In this document: positions 15,237 through 24,541 of the stretch, piece by piece
Position numbering within the stretch: position 1 is the first letter of the stretch
How the letters are laid out: every line of letters begins with the position of its first letter
DNA from: JACCTU01 sp963769665
Lineage (GTDB): Bacteria > Actinomycetota > Thermoleophilia > Gaiellales > Gaiellaceae
NCBI GenBank assembly: GCA_963769665.1
Contig: CAVYMQ010000003.1
Span: forward strand, 1,550,001 to 1,614,000
Reading direction: 5' to 3'
DNA length: 64,000 nucleotides
The notes under the pieces: model-generated
Database searches by the model: none
What the model was told of the DNA's origin: nothing
What the model saw: the letters and a program-made list of their open reading frames with translations, nothing else
Made by a program: the position numbers and the translations under genes

Positions 15237-18200
15237 ATGGACGTGCGGTTTGTCTCATCGTCACTGCGGCGACCTTCCCGGTACTCGTTGTACGACGTGC
15301 CGCTGCGACGCATGGTCGCGATCCGGCCGGACCTCGCCGACCTGATCGGCCGCCGGAGGGAACTGCCGCCCGTCGAGGTCGTCCGGCACGAGGATCTGCT
15401 CCACCTGAGGTTCTCGTTCGTCAACCTCGCCCTCACGCGCGGAAGAGGCGCCCGCGCGCCCATACTCCGGCGGCGAGACACCGACCGAGCCGCGTTCCTC
15501 GTCGTCGACTGCTCCTCGCAGCACCTGACCGAGCTCGCACTCTTCCAGCGAGCGGAGGGAATAGACGTCGCGGAACCACCCACGCCGATCGGTCTACCGA
15601 GCGGAGCGATACCACCGGATCGTGACGCAGATAAGCCGTCCTCCGAGCCGGTCCCGTCGCCGCCGGTCTTCGCCTCGCTCGCCGGCCCGAGCAGGCTCGT
15701 CTTCAAGGTCGAAGAGCACGCGATCCCCTACAGCGTCGAGGGCCTGCTCGATGCGATCACGAGGCTCGACCTCAGCGTCGCGCCCCACGCGCTGCCCCCG
15801 ACAGCGAGCGCGCCCACGAGCATCCACGAGCTGTTCCTCAGCGACGCGGTCGACCTGCTGCCGCTCTTCCTGCGCGCCGCTGCGCCCACCACGCGCGTTG
15901 TGCGGGGCCGCCGGAACGTCGGCTCCCCCGAGGGCGGAACGCGTGTCGCCGCCGAGCTGATCGCAGTCGGGCGGATGCGCGCGACCGCTACCGCGCTCGA
16001 GTACCGCTTCGGGACGGAGGCGGCGCTGAGCGTGCTCCCCTCGACGACGATCGGCGACCGGGTCGGAATCAAGGGGCCGATCGGCCGGGTCGACCTCGCT
16101 GTCCGGCCGATCCCGGCGCCCGCCTCGCCGACCGAGACGTCGCTCGAGCTGCCCTGGCGGCTGCAGATCTCCCCGAACGAGCACGGCGCGTTCGCGCACA
16201 GCCTCACGCCGATCGAGCACGAGGGCCGGTACGAGCTCTGGCACACGCGACTGGGCGTCCGCGCCGAGGACGAGCAGGGACACCCGACCGTGAACGAGCG
16301 CGAGACCACGCACCGGACGGTCCGGGCCATTTGGGCACGGGACTTCGCGCTCTTCGGCTTCAAGGAGAAGCCTTCGGGCGACGACTTTCCCGCGGCCGAC
16401 GGCAGCCAGGACGCGCCGAAGCCCCGCATGGCACTGAACAGCCGCGACAGGATGATGCTCGTCCACCAGACGTCGAACTTCCGTCTCCGCAGGCAGCACC
16501 GACCGTGGACGCCCGAGGCGGTGCCCGCGAACCGCCTGATGCTCACCGCCCTCGGCGGCTGGCTCGACAGCCGGGTGTTCTTCGACACCCTCCCCGACGG
16601 CGGGCTCACGATCGAGGAGTGGAAGCACCGCGCGGCGCTCGGGCGCGACCACGAGGTCAAGGTCGTCTACTCGGGCTTCCTGCTCCCGTTCGGGCACAAG
16701 GCGTCGCTGATCAAGCTGACCGAGCGCAAGTTGGGAGGCGGCCAAAGCGAGGAGGCGGCGTACCTCTTCCAGCGGATGTTCATCGCCGTCCGCCAGCCCG
16801 AGACGCACTTCCGGACCGAGTCGCGGGCGGTGGGCGACCACGGACGTCTCGACCTGACGATGCCCCTCGCGTCGGTGCGGATCCTCACGCGGGTCACGCC
16901 CGACCTCGACAAGCCGGAGTCGATCCCGGGTGTCGGAGTGGAGGGCGGCCACATCTTCGAGCCGCACGTGCTCGACGAACCGTTCCTGTTCAAGCTCCTC
17001 GCCGTCGATCTCGAGCACAACGTGGTCGAGTTCTCAGCGCCGCTCGTCTTCATGGAACGCGACCGCAACATGAGCGACCGGCTGATCGCGGCCGCCAAGG
17101 CGTACAGCGAACTGAACCGCGAGTTCACGCTCCGCGGCCAGCGGATCGCATACGCCGAGAGTCAGCGTGCGGACGACACGACGCTCGCGACGAGTTCGAT
17201 GTCCTTCGACGTCGTCGTGCCGCCGTTCTACTCCGGGCGAGCACAGGACGAGCCGCGCTTCGCGCCGATTCTCGACTACGCGCGCGCGGTCGTCCCCGCG
17301 ATGAGCGCGCTCGCGGGAGACGCGTCGCCGGCAAAGCTCGAGTACCCCGCCCACTACGCGGCGAACGGCTTCGTGAACAACGCGGCGGAGGTGTTTCTCG
17401 GAGCACCCGACAAGCCCGAGCTCAGCTTCGCAGGCAAGGGCGACCGGTCGGGCGGGCTCGTTACGCCGAGCGTCGGCGTGACCGGGCTCTCCAGGGTCAC
17501 GGGCCCGATCGGGGGCGACATCGCGAACGCGATGCAGAACCCCGGCGCCTTCGACGTCGGCGAGTTCTTCGCCGGCGTCTCCGCACGGCTGTTCGGGATC
17601 ATCCCGCTGAGCGATCTGTTCGCCGCGGCGCCGTTCAGCCCCGAGCGCGTGCCGAAGTTCGTCACACAGGTGCTGGACGTGGCGACCGTGTTGACGCAAA
17701 ACGTCCAGCGGATCCGCAACGCGGCCGAGGCGCAGGCGGGAGAACTCGGAGCCGCCGCGAGCGATCTGAAGGTTCACGCGGACGCGCTGCTCGCGGACCT
17801 GACCGCGCTTGCGGCGGACACGGACAACCCGCCGAACCTCGAGGACGACCTGGACGACCTCGCCGGCGCGCTGGCTCCGTTCATCCAGGCCGTGGAGGCC
17901 GCGGCGCTTCCGCAGGCGCAGAAACTGCAGCTTGCAGGGGTCGCGCGACGGGTGCAGGATCAGCTCGAGAACGCCGCCGCGGTCACGGCAGCGGCCGAAG
18001 CGCTCGTGCAGTTCGCGCGGGGGCTGAAGCTGCCGGAGGTCGTCACGGCCCGGCTCGACTGGTCGACCGAGGTCGGGCCGTGGCCAGACGCTGCCACGGC
18101 GATCTTCAAGCCGGTCGACGATCGGGCGAAGCTGTCGGTCGCGGTCGAGGTCCAGGCGCCGACGAAACCCGGCAAGGAGCCGAGCGCCCTCGTCTCGTGC

Positions 18201-19070
18201 TCGCTGTCCCCGTTCACGTTGCGGCTGATCGGCGCGACCCCCTTCATTGAGCTCCCGTTCCAGGTGCTCGAGTTCTCGATGCAGCCGGGCAAGAAGCCGG
18301 ACGTCGACGTGCAGCTCGGCGAGATCGTGTTCGCGGGCCCGCTCGAGTTCGTCAACACGCTGAAGGACGTGATCCCGCTCGACGGATTCAGCGACCCGCC
18401 GTACCTCGACGTGAGCGCGGAGGGGATCAAGGCCGGATTCGACCTTGCGATCCCCGATCTCGCGGTCGGCGTCTTCGCGCTCACGAACATCAGCTTCGGC
18501 GCGCACTTCAAGGTGCCGTTCCTCGACGAGTCGATCGAGACCGCATTCAACTTCGCGACGCGGGAGAATCCCTTCCGCCTCCAGGTCGCGCTGTTCGCGG
18601 GCGGCGGCTTCTTCGGGATCACGATCACGCCCGACCGCGTGCGCGTCCTCGAGGCCGCGCTCGAGTTCGGTGCCGCCGTGTCGATCGACTTCGGCGTCGC
18701 CAGCGGGAGCGTGTCGGTGATGGCCGGGATCTACTTCCGGCTCGAGACGGACGAGACGGGCGAGGAGAACGCGCAGCTGACGGGCTACTACCGGATGCGC
18801 GGCGAGGTCGAGGCGCTCGGGCTCGTCTCGGTCTGCATCGAGCTGTACCTCTCGCTGACGTACGAGACGAAGACCGAGAAGGCTGTCGGCCGCGCGACGC
18901 TGACCGTCGAGGTGGAGGTCGCGTTCTTCTCGGTCTCGGTGTCGATCTCGTGCGAAAAGAAGTTCGCGGGATCGGCGGGCGACCCGTCGTTCGCCGACGT
19001 GATGGGCCTGCCCGCGCCCGGCGCGGTCCGTCCGTGGGACGTCTACGCGCGGGCGTTCGCGGAGGACTAA
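15237..19070 (+). CDS. Giant protein of unknown function, first of a pair
   Basis: 1277 residues, ATG with GGAG at 6 bases. I recognise no characterised family. No signal peptide or clear membrane helix is seen. Layout: residues 1-700 mixed, with a Pro-rich stretch near 115-145 and motifs such as YELWHTRLGVRAE and FYSGRAQDEPRF; residues ~800-940 Ala-rich heptad-like helices (coiled-coil-like); residues ~950-1255 dominated by alternating hydrophobic/polar beta-strand patterns (GGGFFGITITPDRVRVLEAA, FFSVSVSISCEKKFAG). Similar uncharacterised large proteins occur, from memory, in actinobacteria and other soil bacteria. The stop abuts the next gene's GTG with no gap, so the two are one unit. Codon use looks native. 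Confidence 0.8.
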   Translation: MDVRFVSSSLRRPSRYSLYDVPLRRMVAIRPDLADLIGRRRELPPVEVVRHEDLLHLRFSFVNLALTRGRGARAPILRRRDTDRAAFLVVDCSSQHLTELALFQRAEGIDVAEPPTPIGLPSGAIPPDRDADKPSSEPVPSPPVFASLAGPSRLVFKVEEHAIPYSVEGLLDAITRLDLSVAPHALPPTASAPTSIHELFLSDAVDLLPLFLRAAAPTTRVVRGRRNVGSPEGGTRVAAELIAVGRMRATATALEYRFGTEAALSVLPSTTIGDRVGIKGPIGRVDLAVRPIPAPASPTETSLELPWRLQISPNEHGAFAHSLTPIEHEGRYELWHTRLGVRAEDEQGHPTVNERETTHRTVRAIWARDFALFGFKEKPSGDDFPAADGSQDAPKPRMALNSRDRMMLVHQTSNFRLRRQHRPWTPEAVPANRLMLTALGGWLDSRVFFDTLPDGGLTIEEWKHRAALGRDHEVKVVYSGFLLPFGHKASLIKLTERKLGGGQSEEAAYLFQRMFIAVRQPETHFRTESRAVGDHGRLDLTMPLASVRILTRVTPDLDKPESIPGVGVEGGHIFEPHVLDEPFLFKLLAVDLEHNVVEFSAPLVFMERDRNMSDRLIAAAKAYSELNREFTLRGQRIAYAESQRADDTTLATSSMSFDVVVPPFYSGRAQDEPRFAPILDYARAVVPAMSALAGDASPAKLEYPAHYAANGFVNNAAEVFLGAPDKPELSFAGKGDRSGGLVTPSVGVTGLSRVTGPIGGDIANAMQNPGAFDVGEFFAGVSARLFGIIPLSDLFAAAPFSPERVPKFVTQVLDVATVLTQNVQRIRNAAEAQAGELGAAASDLKVHADALLADLTALAADTDNPPNLEDDLDDLAGALAPFIQAVEAAALPQAQKLQLAGVARRVQDQLENAAAVTAAAEALVQFARGLKLPEVVTARLDWSTEVGPWPDAATAIFKPVDDRAKLSVAVEVQAPTKPGKEPSALVSCSLSPFTLRLIGATPFIELPFQVLEFSMQPGKKPDVDVQLGEIVFAGPLEFVNTLKDVIPLDGFSDPPYLDVSAEGIKAGFDLAIPDLAVGVFALTNISFGAHFKVPFLDESIETAFNFATRENPFRLQVALFAGGGFFGITITPDRVRVLEAALEFGAAVSIDFGVASGSVSVMAGIYFRLETDETGEENAQLTGYYRMRGEVEALGLVSVCIELYLSLTYETKTEKAVGRATLTVEVEVAFFSVSVSISCEKKFAGSAGDPSFADVMGLPAPGAVRPWDVYARAFAED

Positions 19071-22000
19071 GTGGCGAGCGAGTCCGTCATCCTCACTGCG
19101 CTGCCGAACGGCGTCGACGAGAGCGGCGACTCTCTGCGCGTGACGGTTTTCGTCACGCCGCGGCTCGCTACCAACGGCGCAGGTCCGCTGCCGCTCGCGG
19201 GTGGAGACTTTCCGGCGTTCGCCGACTGGCCGGCGACGCTCGCGCAGATGGTATTCGGGATCGAGTTCGACGGGGCGACGACGTTCGACGCGCACCCCGA
19301 TCCCGCCTCGGGTGTCCCCGACTCGGCGACGTGGCACCTGCTCTTCGACGGGTGCAGCGTTCGCGACGGGGAGTTCAACGACCTGTCGGATCGAACCGTG
19401 CGCTCCTTCCCCGTCGCGGCGACTTCGGGGTTCGTGCTCGACCTGTACGCGCAGGTCGCGGAGGCGTCACCGACCGCGTTCCCGCCGATCACGACCGGCC
19501 CGCTCGCGCAGCTCGGTGACCTGCTCGGCTCGCTCGGGGAGCACAAGCACCGCTACTACGGCGTCCTCGACAACGCGATCGAGAAGTCCGAGCTGGGCGG
19601 CAAGACGGGGCGCCACCTCGACCGGCCGCCGAACGACCTGCGGCTGGCGTTCGCCGAGGCCTACCGCTTCTACGACCGTCCCGGCGAGCGCGACCCGGCC
19701 GGCGAGGACGACATCCCGCCGCGGCCTGAGTCGCCGGACCTCGACTTCCACGGGTTCGTCGCGTTCTGCGGCGACTACCCGGAGCTGCTGCGCGTCCTCG
19801 GCCTCGCGGTGGACGTCGTCGTTCCCTACGACGCCTCGCTCGGGCCCCGCGGGCGAATGCGCGTCGTCGCGCGCGGGCCCGAGCCGTGGCTGGAGGCGGA
19901 GGGTTCGCGGCCGTGGACGCGCTACGAGCTCGAGCGCCGGCTCTTCGTCGCCGAGCCTCGCGTCAGGGAGGCCGACCTGGTCGACGGCATGCTCCGGCTC
20001 GAGCACAAGCGCCTTTTCCTCGTCAACCAGATCGACGTCGACGGCAGCGCGCTCAAGACGGTCGACTTCGCCGGGAACCTGCAGCGGGTCAACGACCATC
20101 TTCGGCAGCACGCGCGCTCGATGACGGAGGACGCGTCGTCGCTGCCGTCGCTGCGAAGCGGTGGCTTCACGATCGCGCGCGACGCGCGTGCGGAGCGCAT
20201 CGTGGGTGGCCTCGACGAGTCCGCGGGTCACGAGCAGTCGCGTGTGGCCGACGCGCCGGCCGAGCTCTGGGCGGAAGACGTGAACCGCGGCTACCGGCTC
20301 GACGTCGAGGACCTCAAGAGGCCCGGGCGGTGGCTCTCGCTGCACGAGCGGACCGGGCGCTACACGGTCGGGGCGGAGGTGCTGCCGATCCCGCCGGACG
20401 AGGGCTACGTCAAGGGCGCGTCCGCGTCGTCGGTCCCGGGCGGAGACGACGACCTCTACCTGCACGAGACGCTCGTTGGCTGGGACGGGTGGAGCCTCGC
20501 GGCGAAGCGCCCCGGCAAGGCGATCACGAATACCGAGACCGAGGACATCGAGCAAGAGGCGCTCGCCGACTTCCCGCTGCTCACGAGCTTCGAGCCGACG
20601 CCCGGGACGCTGCCGCGGCTGCGCTTCGGCCGCACGTATCGGTTTCGCTCGCGCGCGGTCGACCTCGCCGGCAACTCGGTGCGCGAGGAGGCGATCGATC
20701 CGCAGCACGTCACCGTCCAGCACGTCTTTCAGCGCTTCGAGCCGGTCCCGTCGCCGGCTGTCGTTCCACGCCGGCCGTACACGGAGGGCGAGTCGCTGAT
20801 GCGCATGGTGATCCGCTCGACGCTGGGCGTGCCTCCGCCCGAGTACGTCGAGCTAGCGCGGATCGTTCCGCTCGCCTACCGCGACGCGAATGAGCGCCAC
20901 CTCGCGCCGCCGATCGTCTCCCAGCAGCTCGCGGAGTGGCACGGCAGGTTCGACGACGGCATCGGCAAGAACGCGCCGCAGCCGGCGGTCGACGAGCAGT
21001 TCGACATCGCCGCTCGCGAGTCGGGGTCGTTCCTGCAGGCCTCGCCGGACGTCTCCGTCTTCAACCCGGACCCGGCGGCGACGCCGACGGCGCTCACGCC
21101 GAACCGCGAGAAGGGCGCGCCGCTGGAGAAGGGCGAGTACGTGTACTACGACACCGACGACCTCCAGCTGCCGTACCTGCCCGACCCGCTCTCGCTTGGC
21201 GCGTCCTTCACGACCCTGCCGGGAGAAGCGGGCACGCGGCTCCAGCGCTGGGAGGCGGGCCCTGACTGGTTCGACAGGCGCCCGCTGCGGATCCGGATCG
21301 AGGACGGCAGCGGCGCGCCGTCCTACGACGCGGCGGACCGGCTGCTGACGGTGTTCCTCCCGCAGGCCGAGCTCGTGACCGTGCAGCTGTCGTCCTTCCT
21401 CGAACCGGGCGACCTGGAGCTGATGGGCGTCTGGATGCTCGAACGCGACGTCGTCCGCGCCGCCCAGCAACCCGACGCCGAACGCGGGCTGCACTGGATG
21501 CTCACGCCCTGGCAGCCGCTGACGCTCGTGCACGCGGTCGAGAAGCCGCTCGAGCCGCCGGTCGTGAACGTCCCGACGGGCGGCGTGCAGCGGAACCGCG
21601 GCGAAACGTTCGCCGCGCTCGTCGGCGCCGTCGCGAACCACGCGAAGAGCACGGGCAGGCTCGACGTCGAGGCGCAGTGGAAGGAGCCCATCGACGTCCA
21701 CCCGGACGGCCCGTCCGAGCTCGAGGGGACGGCGCACGTGGGCGACTTCCAGCTCGAGTCGTTCGAGGCGGCCTGCCGGATCGGACGCGACGACGTCCCT
21801 GCATCCGGTTCGCTGCCGCCGGTGCACCAGCTCCGGCACGAGTTCGGCGACACGAAGCACCGCGTCGTCAGCTACCGCGCCGTCGCGACGACGCGCTTCC
21901 GCGAGTACTTCCCGCCGCAGATCACGAACGAGAGCGCGCTGACGACGCACGACGGCGACTGGGCCGACGTGATCGTTCCGTCGTCGCGCCGGCCGGACCC

Positions 22001-23210
22001 GCCCGAAGTCCTCTATGTGATCCCGACGTGGACGTGGGACGAGGAGACCGTGCCGGGGCGGCGTCCGCACGACGGCTCGCGCCGCCTGCCACCGACGCTT
22101 CGGCGCACACGAAGCGGCGGGGGGCTGCGGGTCTACCTCGACCGACCCTGGTACTCCTCGGGCGCCGGCGAGCTGCTCGGGGTCGTGCTCGAGGACCAGC
22201 CATGGCTGACGTGGCCGATCGACCAGGAGGCCGGGCTACACGTGACTGCGACCGCGAAGGCGCTCGCGGATGAAGTGGCCGAGCGGCTCATCTCCTACGA
22301 CTTGGTCAAGCCGCGCGGACGGGCGACCGCGCCCCCGTCCGCCCGCGTGCTCTCCGGGCTCGGTGCCGCGTTCCAGCTCGAGCTCGGCCCGCTCGTCGAT
22401 CTGCTCGCCCCGAAGGCCGGCGACCCGTCGAAGTTCGTGACGCAGTGGGGGCTCGACCCCGTCTGGGGCTCCGCGCCGCTGCACAAGGGCCCTTACATCC
22501 ACCAGTTCCCCCTCCGCGTGGCGGTGCGGGGCGGCGTATCGCTGCTGGAGGCCCCCGAGCACACCGTCACCGTGGTCGGGCACGAGCCCAGCTTCGATCC
22601 GGAACGAAAGCTCTGGTACTGCGACCTGCAGCTCGATGCCGGGCCGTCGTATTTCCCGTTCGTGCGGCTCGCGCTCGCGCGCTACCAGCCGAGCTCGATC
22701 GACGGCGAGCACCTCTCGGCGGTCGTCTTCCCCGACTTCGCCCAGCTCGTTGCCGAGCGCAGTGCGACGACGAGGCGCATCGGCCGATCGGCGCTCTCGA
22801 TCTCGCTGCGCGGGCCGGGAGGCTACACCGAGCATGCCAAGCGGCTTGCGGGCTTCGGCGTCGGCGACGAGGAGCGCCTCGACCTCTCGCGGTTCGCGGT
22901 CGCGCAGGTCGAGCGGCTTCCGGCGGAAACGACCACCGACCTCGCCTGGACGGCGGTCGGCGACGAGTTCCGGCTCGCCCTCTCGGCGCCGAACGGGCTC
23001 GCCGACGTCCAGTTCTCGGGGCGCGTCCCGCTGCCGACCCGAACGCAGGGAGAGCAGTTCCGCCTCGCACTGCGGGAGTACGAGATCTTCGGGACGGACG
23101 AATCGGAAGCGGAGGACCACATCAGCCGGCCCTCGTCGTTCTCGGAGTTCGCCCTGTTCCCGCAGCCGGTCCGCTACCGGCTCGTGTACGCCGACCATTT
23201 GCCGCTCTAG
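19071..23210 (+). CDS. Giant protein of unknown function, second of a pair
   Basis: 1379 residues from GTG 19071, which directly follows the TAA of the first gene. Not assignable to a known family. The start is a beta-like SVILTALPNGVDESGDSLRVTVFV. In the middle (near residue 530) a YRFRSRAVDLAGNSV segment recalls fibronectin-III/Ig-like repeats. Later landmarks are LPYLPDPLSLGASF, KHRVVSYRAVATTRFREYF, VIPTWTWDEE and a Trp/Tyr/Phe-rich ASYF-like stretch (LDAGPSYFPFVRLALARYQ). No signal peptide, membrane helix or catalytic signature is visible. Rich in Asp, Arg and Pro; likely a multi-domain beta protein. Strict coupling suggests it acts together with the 1277-residue partner; a structural or assembly role is only a guess. 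Confidence 0.8.
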   Translation: MASESVILTALPNGVDESGDSLRVTVFVTPRLATNGAGPLPLAGGDFPAFADWPATLAQMVFGIEFDGATTFDAHPDPASGVPDSATWHLLFDGCSVRDGEFNDLSDRTVRSFPVAATSGFVLDLYAQVAEASPTAFPPITTGPLAQLGDLLGSLGEHKHRYYGVLDNAIEKSELGGKTGRHLDRPPNDLRLAFAEAYRFYDRPGERDPAGEDDIPPRPESPDLDFHGFVAFCGDYPELLRVLGLAVDVVVPYDASLGPRGRMRVVARGPEPWLEAEGSRPWTRYELERRLFVAEPRVREADLVDGMLRLEHKRLFLVNQIDVDGSALKTVDFAGNLQRVNDHLRQHARSMTEDASSLPSLRSGGFTIARDARAERIVGGLDESAGHEQSRVADAPAELWAEDVNRGYRLDVEDLKRPGRWLSLHERTGRYTVGAEVLPIPPDEGYVKGASASSVPGGDDDLYLHETLVGWDGWSLAAKRPGKAITNTETEDIEQEALADFPLLTSFEPTPGTLPRLRFGRTYRFRSRAVDLAGNSVREEAIDPQHVTVQHVFQRFEPVPSPAVVPRRPYTEGESLMRMVIRSTLGVPPPEYVELARIVPLAYRDANERHLAPPIVSQQLAEWHGRFDDGIGKNAPQPAVDEQFDIAARESGSFLQASPDVSVFNPDPAATPTALTPNREKGAPLEKGEYVYYDTDDLQLPYLPDPLSLGASFTTLPGEAGTRLQRWEAGPDWFDRRPLRIRIEDGSGAPSYDAADRLLTVFLPQAELVTVQLSSFLEPGDLELMGVWMLERDVVRAAQQPDAERGLHWMLTPWQPLTLVHAVEKPLEPPVVNVPTGGVQRNRGETFAALVGAVANHAKSTGRLDVEAQWKEPIDVHPDGPSELEGTAHVGDFQLESFEAACRIGRDDVPASGSLPPVHQLRHEFGDTKHRVVSYRAVATTRFREYFPPQITNESALTTHDGDWADVIVPSSRRPDPPEVLYVIPTWTWDEETVPGRRPHDGSRRLPPTLRRTRSGGGLRVYLDRPWYSSGAGELLGVVLEDQPWLTWPIDQEAGLHVTATAKALADEVAERLISYDLVKPRGRATAPPSARVLSGLGAAFQLELGPLVDLLAPKAGDPSKFVTQWGLDPVWGSAPLHKGPYIHQFPLRVAVRGGVSLLEAPEHTVTVVGHEPSFDPERKLWYCDLQLDAGPSYFPFVRLALARYQPSSIDGEHLSAVVFPDFAQLVAERSATTRRIGRSALSISLRGPGGYTEHAKRLAGFGVGDEERLDLSRFAVAQVERLPAETTTDLAWTAVGDEFRLALSAPNGLADVQFSGRVPLPTRTQGEQFRLALREYEIFGTDESEAEDHISRPSSFSEFALFPQPVRYRLVYADHLPL

Positions 23211-23267
23211 CGACACTCGATCCAGATTCCCGAGGGTGCGGTCCCGGCCCCCTTTCATGCTGTCCCC

Positions 23268-23292
23268 GGGCCTTTCGGTCAGGCCCCTTTTT
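23268..23292 (+). terminator. Rho-independent terminator of the giant-protein operon
   Basis: Stem GGGCCT / AGGCCC with a 7-base loop (TTCGGTC), followed by CTTTTT at 23287-23292. It sits 57 bases after the operon's last stop and before the convergent lacI-type gene. Confidence 0.7.
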
Positions 23293-23313
23293 GACTGGGC
23301 CCGGACGCCGCGG

Positions 23314-24372
23314 TTAGCCGCGCGGGGGAGCCGTCGACTCCCGCACGACCAGCTTCGTCGCGAGCTCGACGCGCATCGCTTCGATCGGCTGACGCTCGAG
23401 CAGGCGCGTGAGCAGGCTGACCGCCATTCGCCCCATCTCCGCGAGCGGCTGACGTACCGTTGTCAGCGCGGGCGTGACGATCTGCGTCTTCTCGACGTCG
23501 TCGAAGCCGACGATCGAGAGGTCGCGCGGGATCTCGAGCCCTCGTTCTTCCGCGGCCCGCATCGCGCCGACCGCCATCTCGTCGTTGAAGGCGAAGATCG
23601 CGGTCGGCGGGTTCCGGAGGCTCAGCAGCTCCAACGCCCCCGCGTAGCCGCTCTCGTTCGTGAAGTTGCCCTTGGCGATCAGCTCCGGATCGGCTGACAG
23701 GCCGGCGGCGGCGAGCGACACCCGGTAGCCGGCGAGCCGGTCCACGGTCGCGACCCAGCCGTGCGCGCCCATGATCGCTCCGATCCGGCGGTGTCCGAGT
23801 GAGAGCAGATGCTCGGTCGCTGCCTTCGCGCCGGCCAGGTGCGCGGCCGAGACGACCGGCGTCCGCTCGTCGACCGGCTGGCGCGGATCGAGGACGACGA
23901 ACGGATAGCCCTGTCGCTCGAGCGCCGTGAGCGCGTCGTTCGACTCTCTGGTCAGCAGCAGCAGGGCACCGTCCGTCGTTCCCTGGAGCAGCCGGTCGAG
24001 GAGCGTGACCTCGCGCTCCCGCTCGTGCATCGTCGGGCAGAGGACCACGTTCATGTCGTGCTCGTAGAGCGCCTCCGAGGCGCCCCAGAGAATCGAGCTG
24101 AAGTACTCGACGTGGACCATGGGGAGGGTGACGCCGATCAGGCCGGTCCGCCCGCCGGAGAGTGCGCGAGCGCTGCGGTTCATGCTGAACCCTTGCTCGC
24201 GGACGACGCGGAGCACGGTCTCCCGCGTGTTGGGCGAGACGTCCGGCCGGCCGTTCAGGACCCGGGACACGGTCGCGATCGACACGCCGGCGGCATTGGC
24301 GATGTCGCGGATCGTCGGGGGCCCGTTCTGGCCGTCGGCTCCGCCGTTCCCGTTCCGGTACCGGTTCCGCAT
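23314..24372 (-). CDS. LacI-family transcriptional repressor
   Basis: 352 residues from ATG 24372; the frame is open further upstream but the divergent promoters lie there. The N-terminal helix-turn-helix and hinge are clear (TIRDIANAAGVSIATVSRVL, then RSARALSGGRTGLIGV), followed by a periplasmic-binding-protein-like sugar-sensing domain with typical HRRIGAIMG, AIFAFNDEMAVGA and SIVGFDDVE segments. It is divergent from the solute-binding protein of the beta-glucoside uptake operon and most likely represses it until a beta-glucoside or derived sugar binds. A -10 box 8 bases before the ATG suggests a leaderless message. Confidence 0.93.
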   Translation of the reverse strand: MRNRYRNGNGGADGQNGPPTIRDIANAAGVSIATVSRVLNGRPDVSPNTRETVLRVVREQGFSMNRSARALSGGRTGLIGVTLPMVHVEYFSSILWGASEALYEHDMNVVLCPTMHEREREVTLLDRLLQGTTDGALLLLTRESNDALTALERQGYPFVVLDPRQPVDERTPVVSAAHLAGAKAATEHLLSLGHRRIGAIMGAHGWVATVDRLAGYRVSLAAAGLSADPELIAKGNFTNESGYAGALELLSLRNPPTAIFAFNDEMAVGAMRAAEERGLEIPRDLSIVGFDDVEKTQIVTPALTTVRQPLAEMGRMAVSLLTRLLERQPIEAMRVELATKLVVRESTAPPRG

Positions 24373-24380
24373 AGTCGTGC

Positions 24381-24410
24381 AGCTTACGCGTTCGACCGGA
24401 CGGCAGTCAA
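24381..24410 (-). promoter_or_regulatory. lacI-type gene promoter
   Basis: On the minus strand TTGACT (24410-24405), 18-base spacer, TAAGCT (24386-24381), then 8 bases to the ATG. No Shine-Dalgarno is present. Its -35 is 24 bases from the -35 of the divergent transporter promoter. Confidence 0.65.
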
Positions 24411-24434
24411 GAGCAAATATGGCTTTCCACCACC

Positions 24435-24468
24435 TTGACTTCCTGAAAACGAATGGTGTACCGTTACC
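24435..24468 (+). promoter_or_regulatory. Transporter operon promoter with LacI-type operator
   Basis: TTGACT (24435-24440), 18-base spacer and TACCGT (24459-24464) form a promoter. The sequence TGTACCGTTACC at 24457-24468 is an imperfect palindrome with a central CG, the usual LacI-family operator shape, and covers the -10. The leader of about 70 bases carries AAAGGA before the ATG at 24542. Confidence 0.6.
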
Positions 24469-24541
24469 GGGAAAGTTCCAGAGAACGCACCCCGTGAACC
24501 CCTCCGCTCGCTCGTCGCGAGCCGGAAGAAAGGAATGGGAA

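Noticed and set aside
15594..17018. 474-codon minus-strand frame
   Set aside because: Same reason: antisense shadow of the first giant gene, composition of a third-position mirror.
17034..19337. 767-codon minus-strand frame opposite the first giant gene
   Set aside because: Arg/Glu/Val-rich shadow with no start signal; the plus-strand frame has promoter, ribosome site and coupling to the next gene.
19467..22070. Minus-strand frames of 418 and 405 codons opposite the second giant gene
   Set aside because: Antisense shadows without recognisable protein features.
15237..23210. Contractile injection or phage-tail-like locus
   Set aside because: No sheath, tube, baseplate, ClpV-like ATPase or peptidoglycan hydrolase gene accompanies the giant pair.
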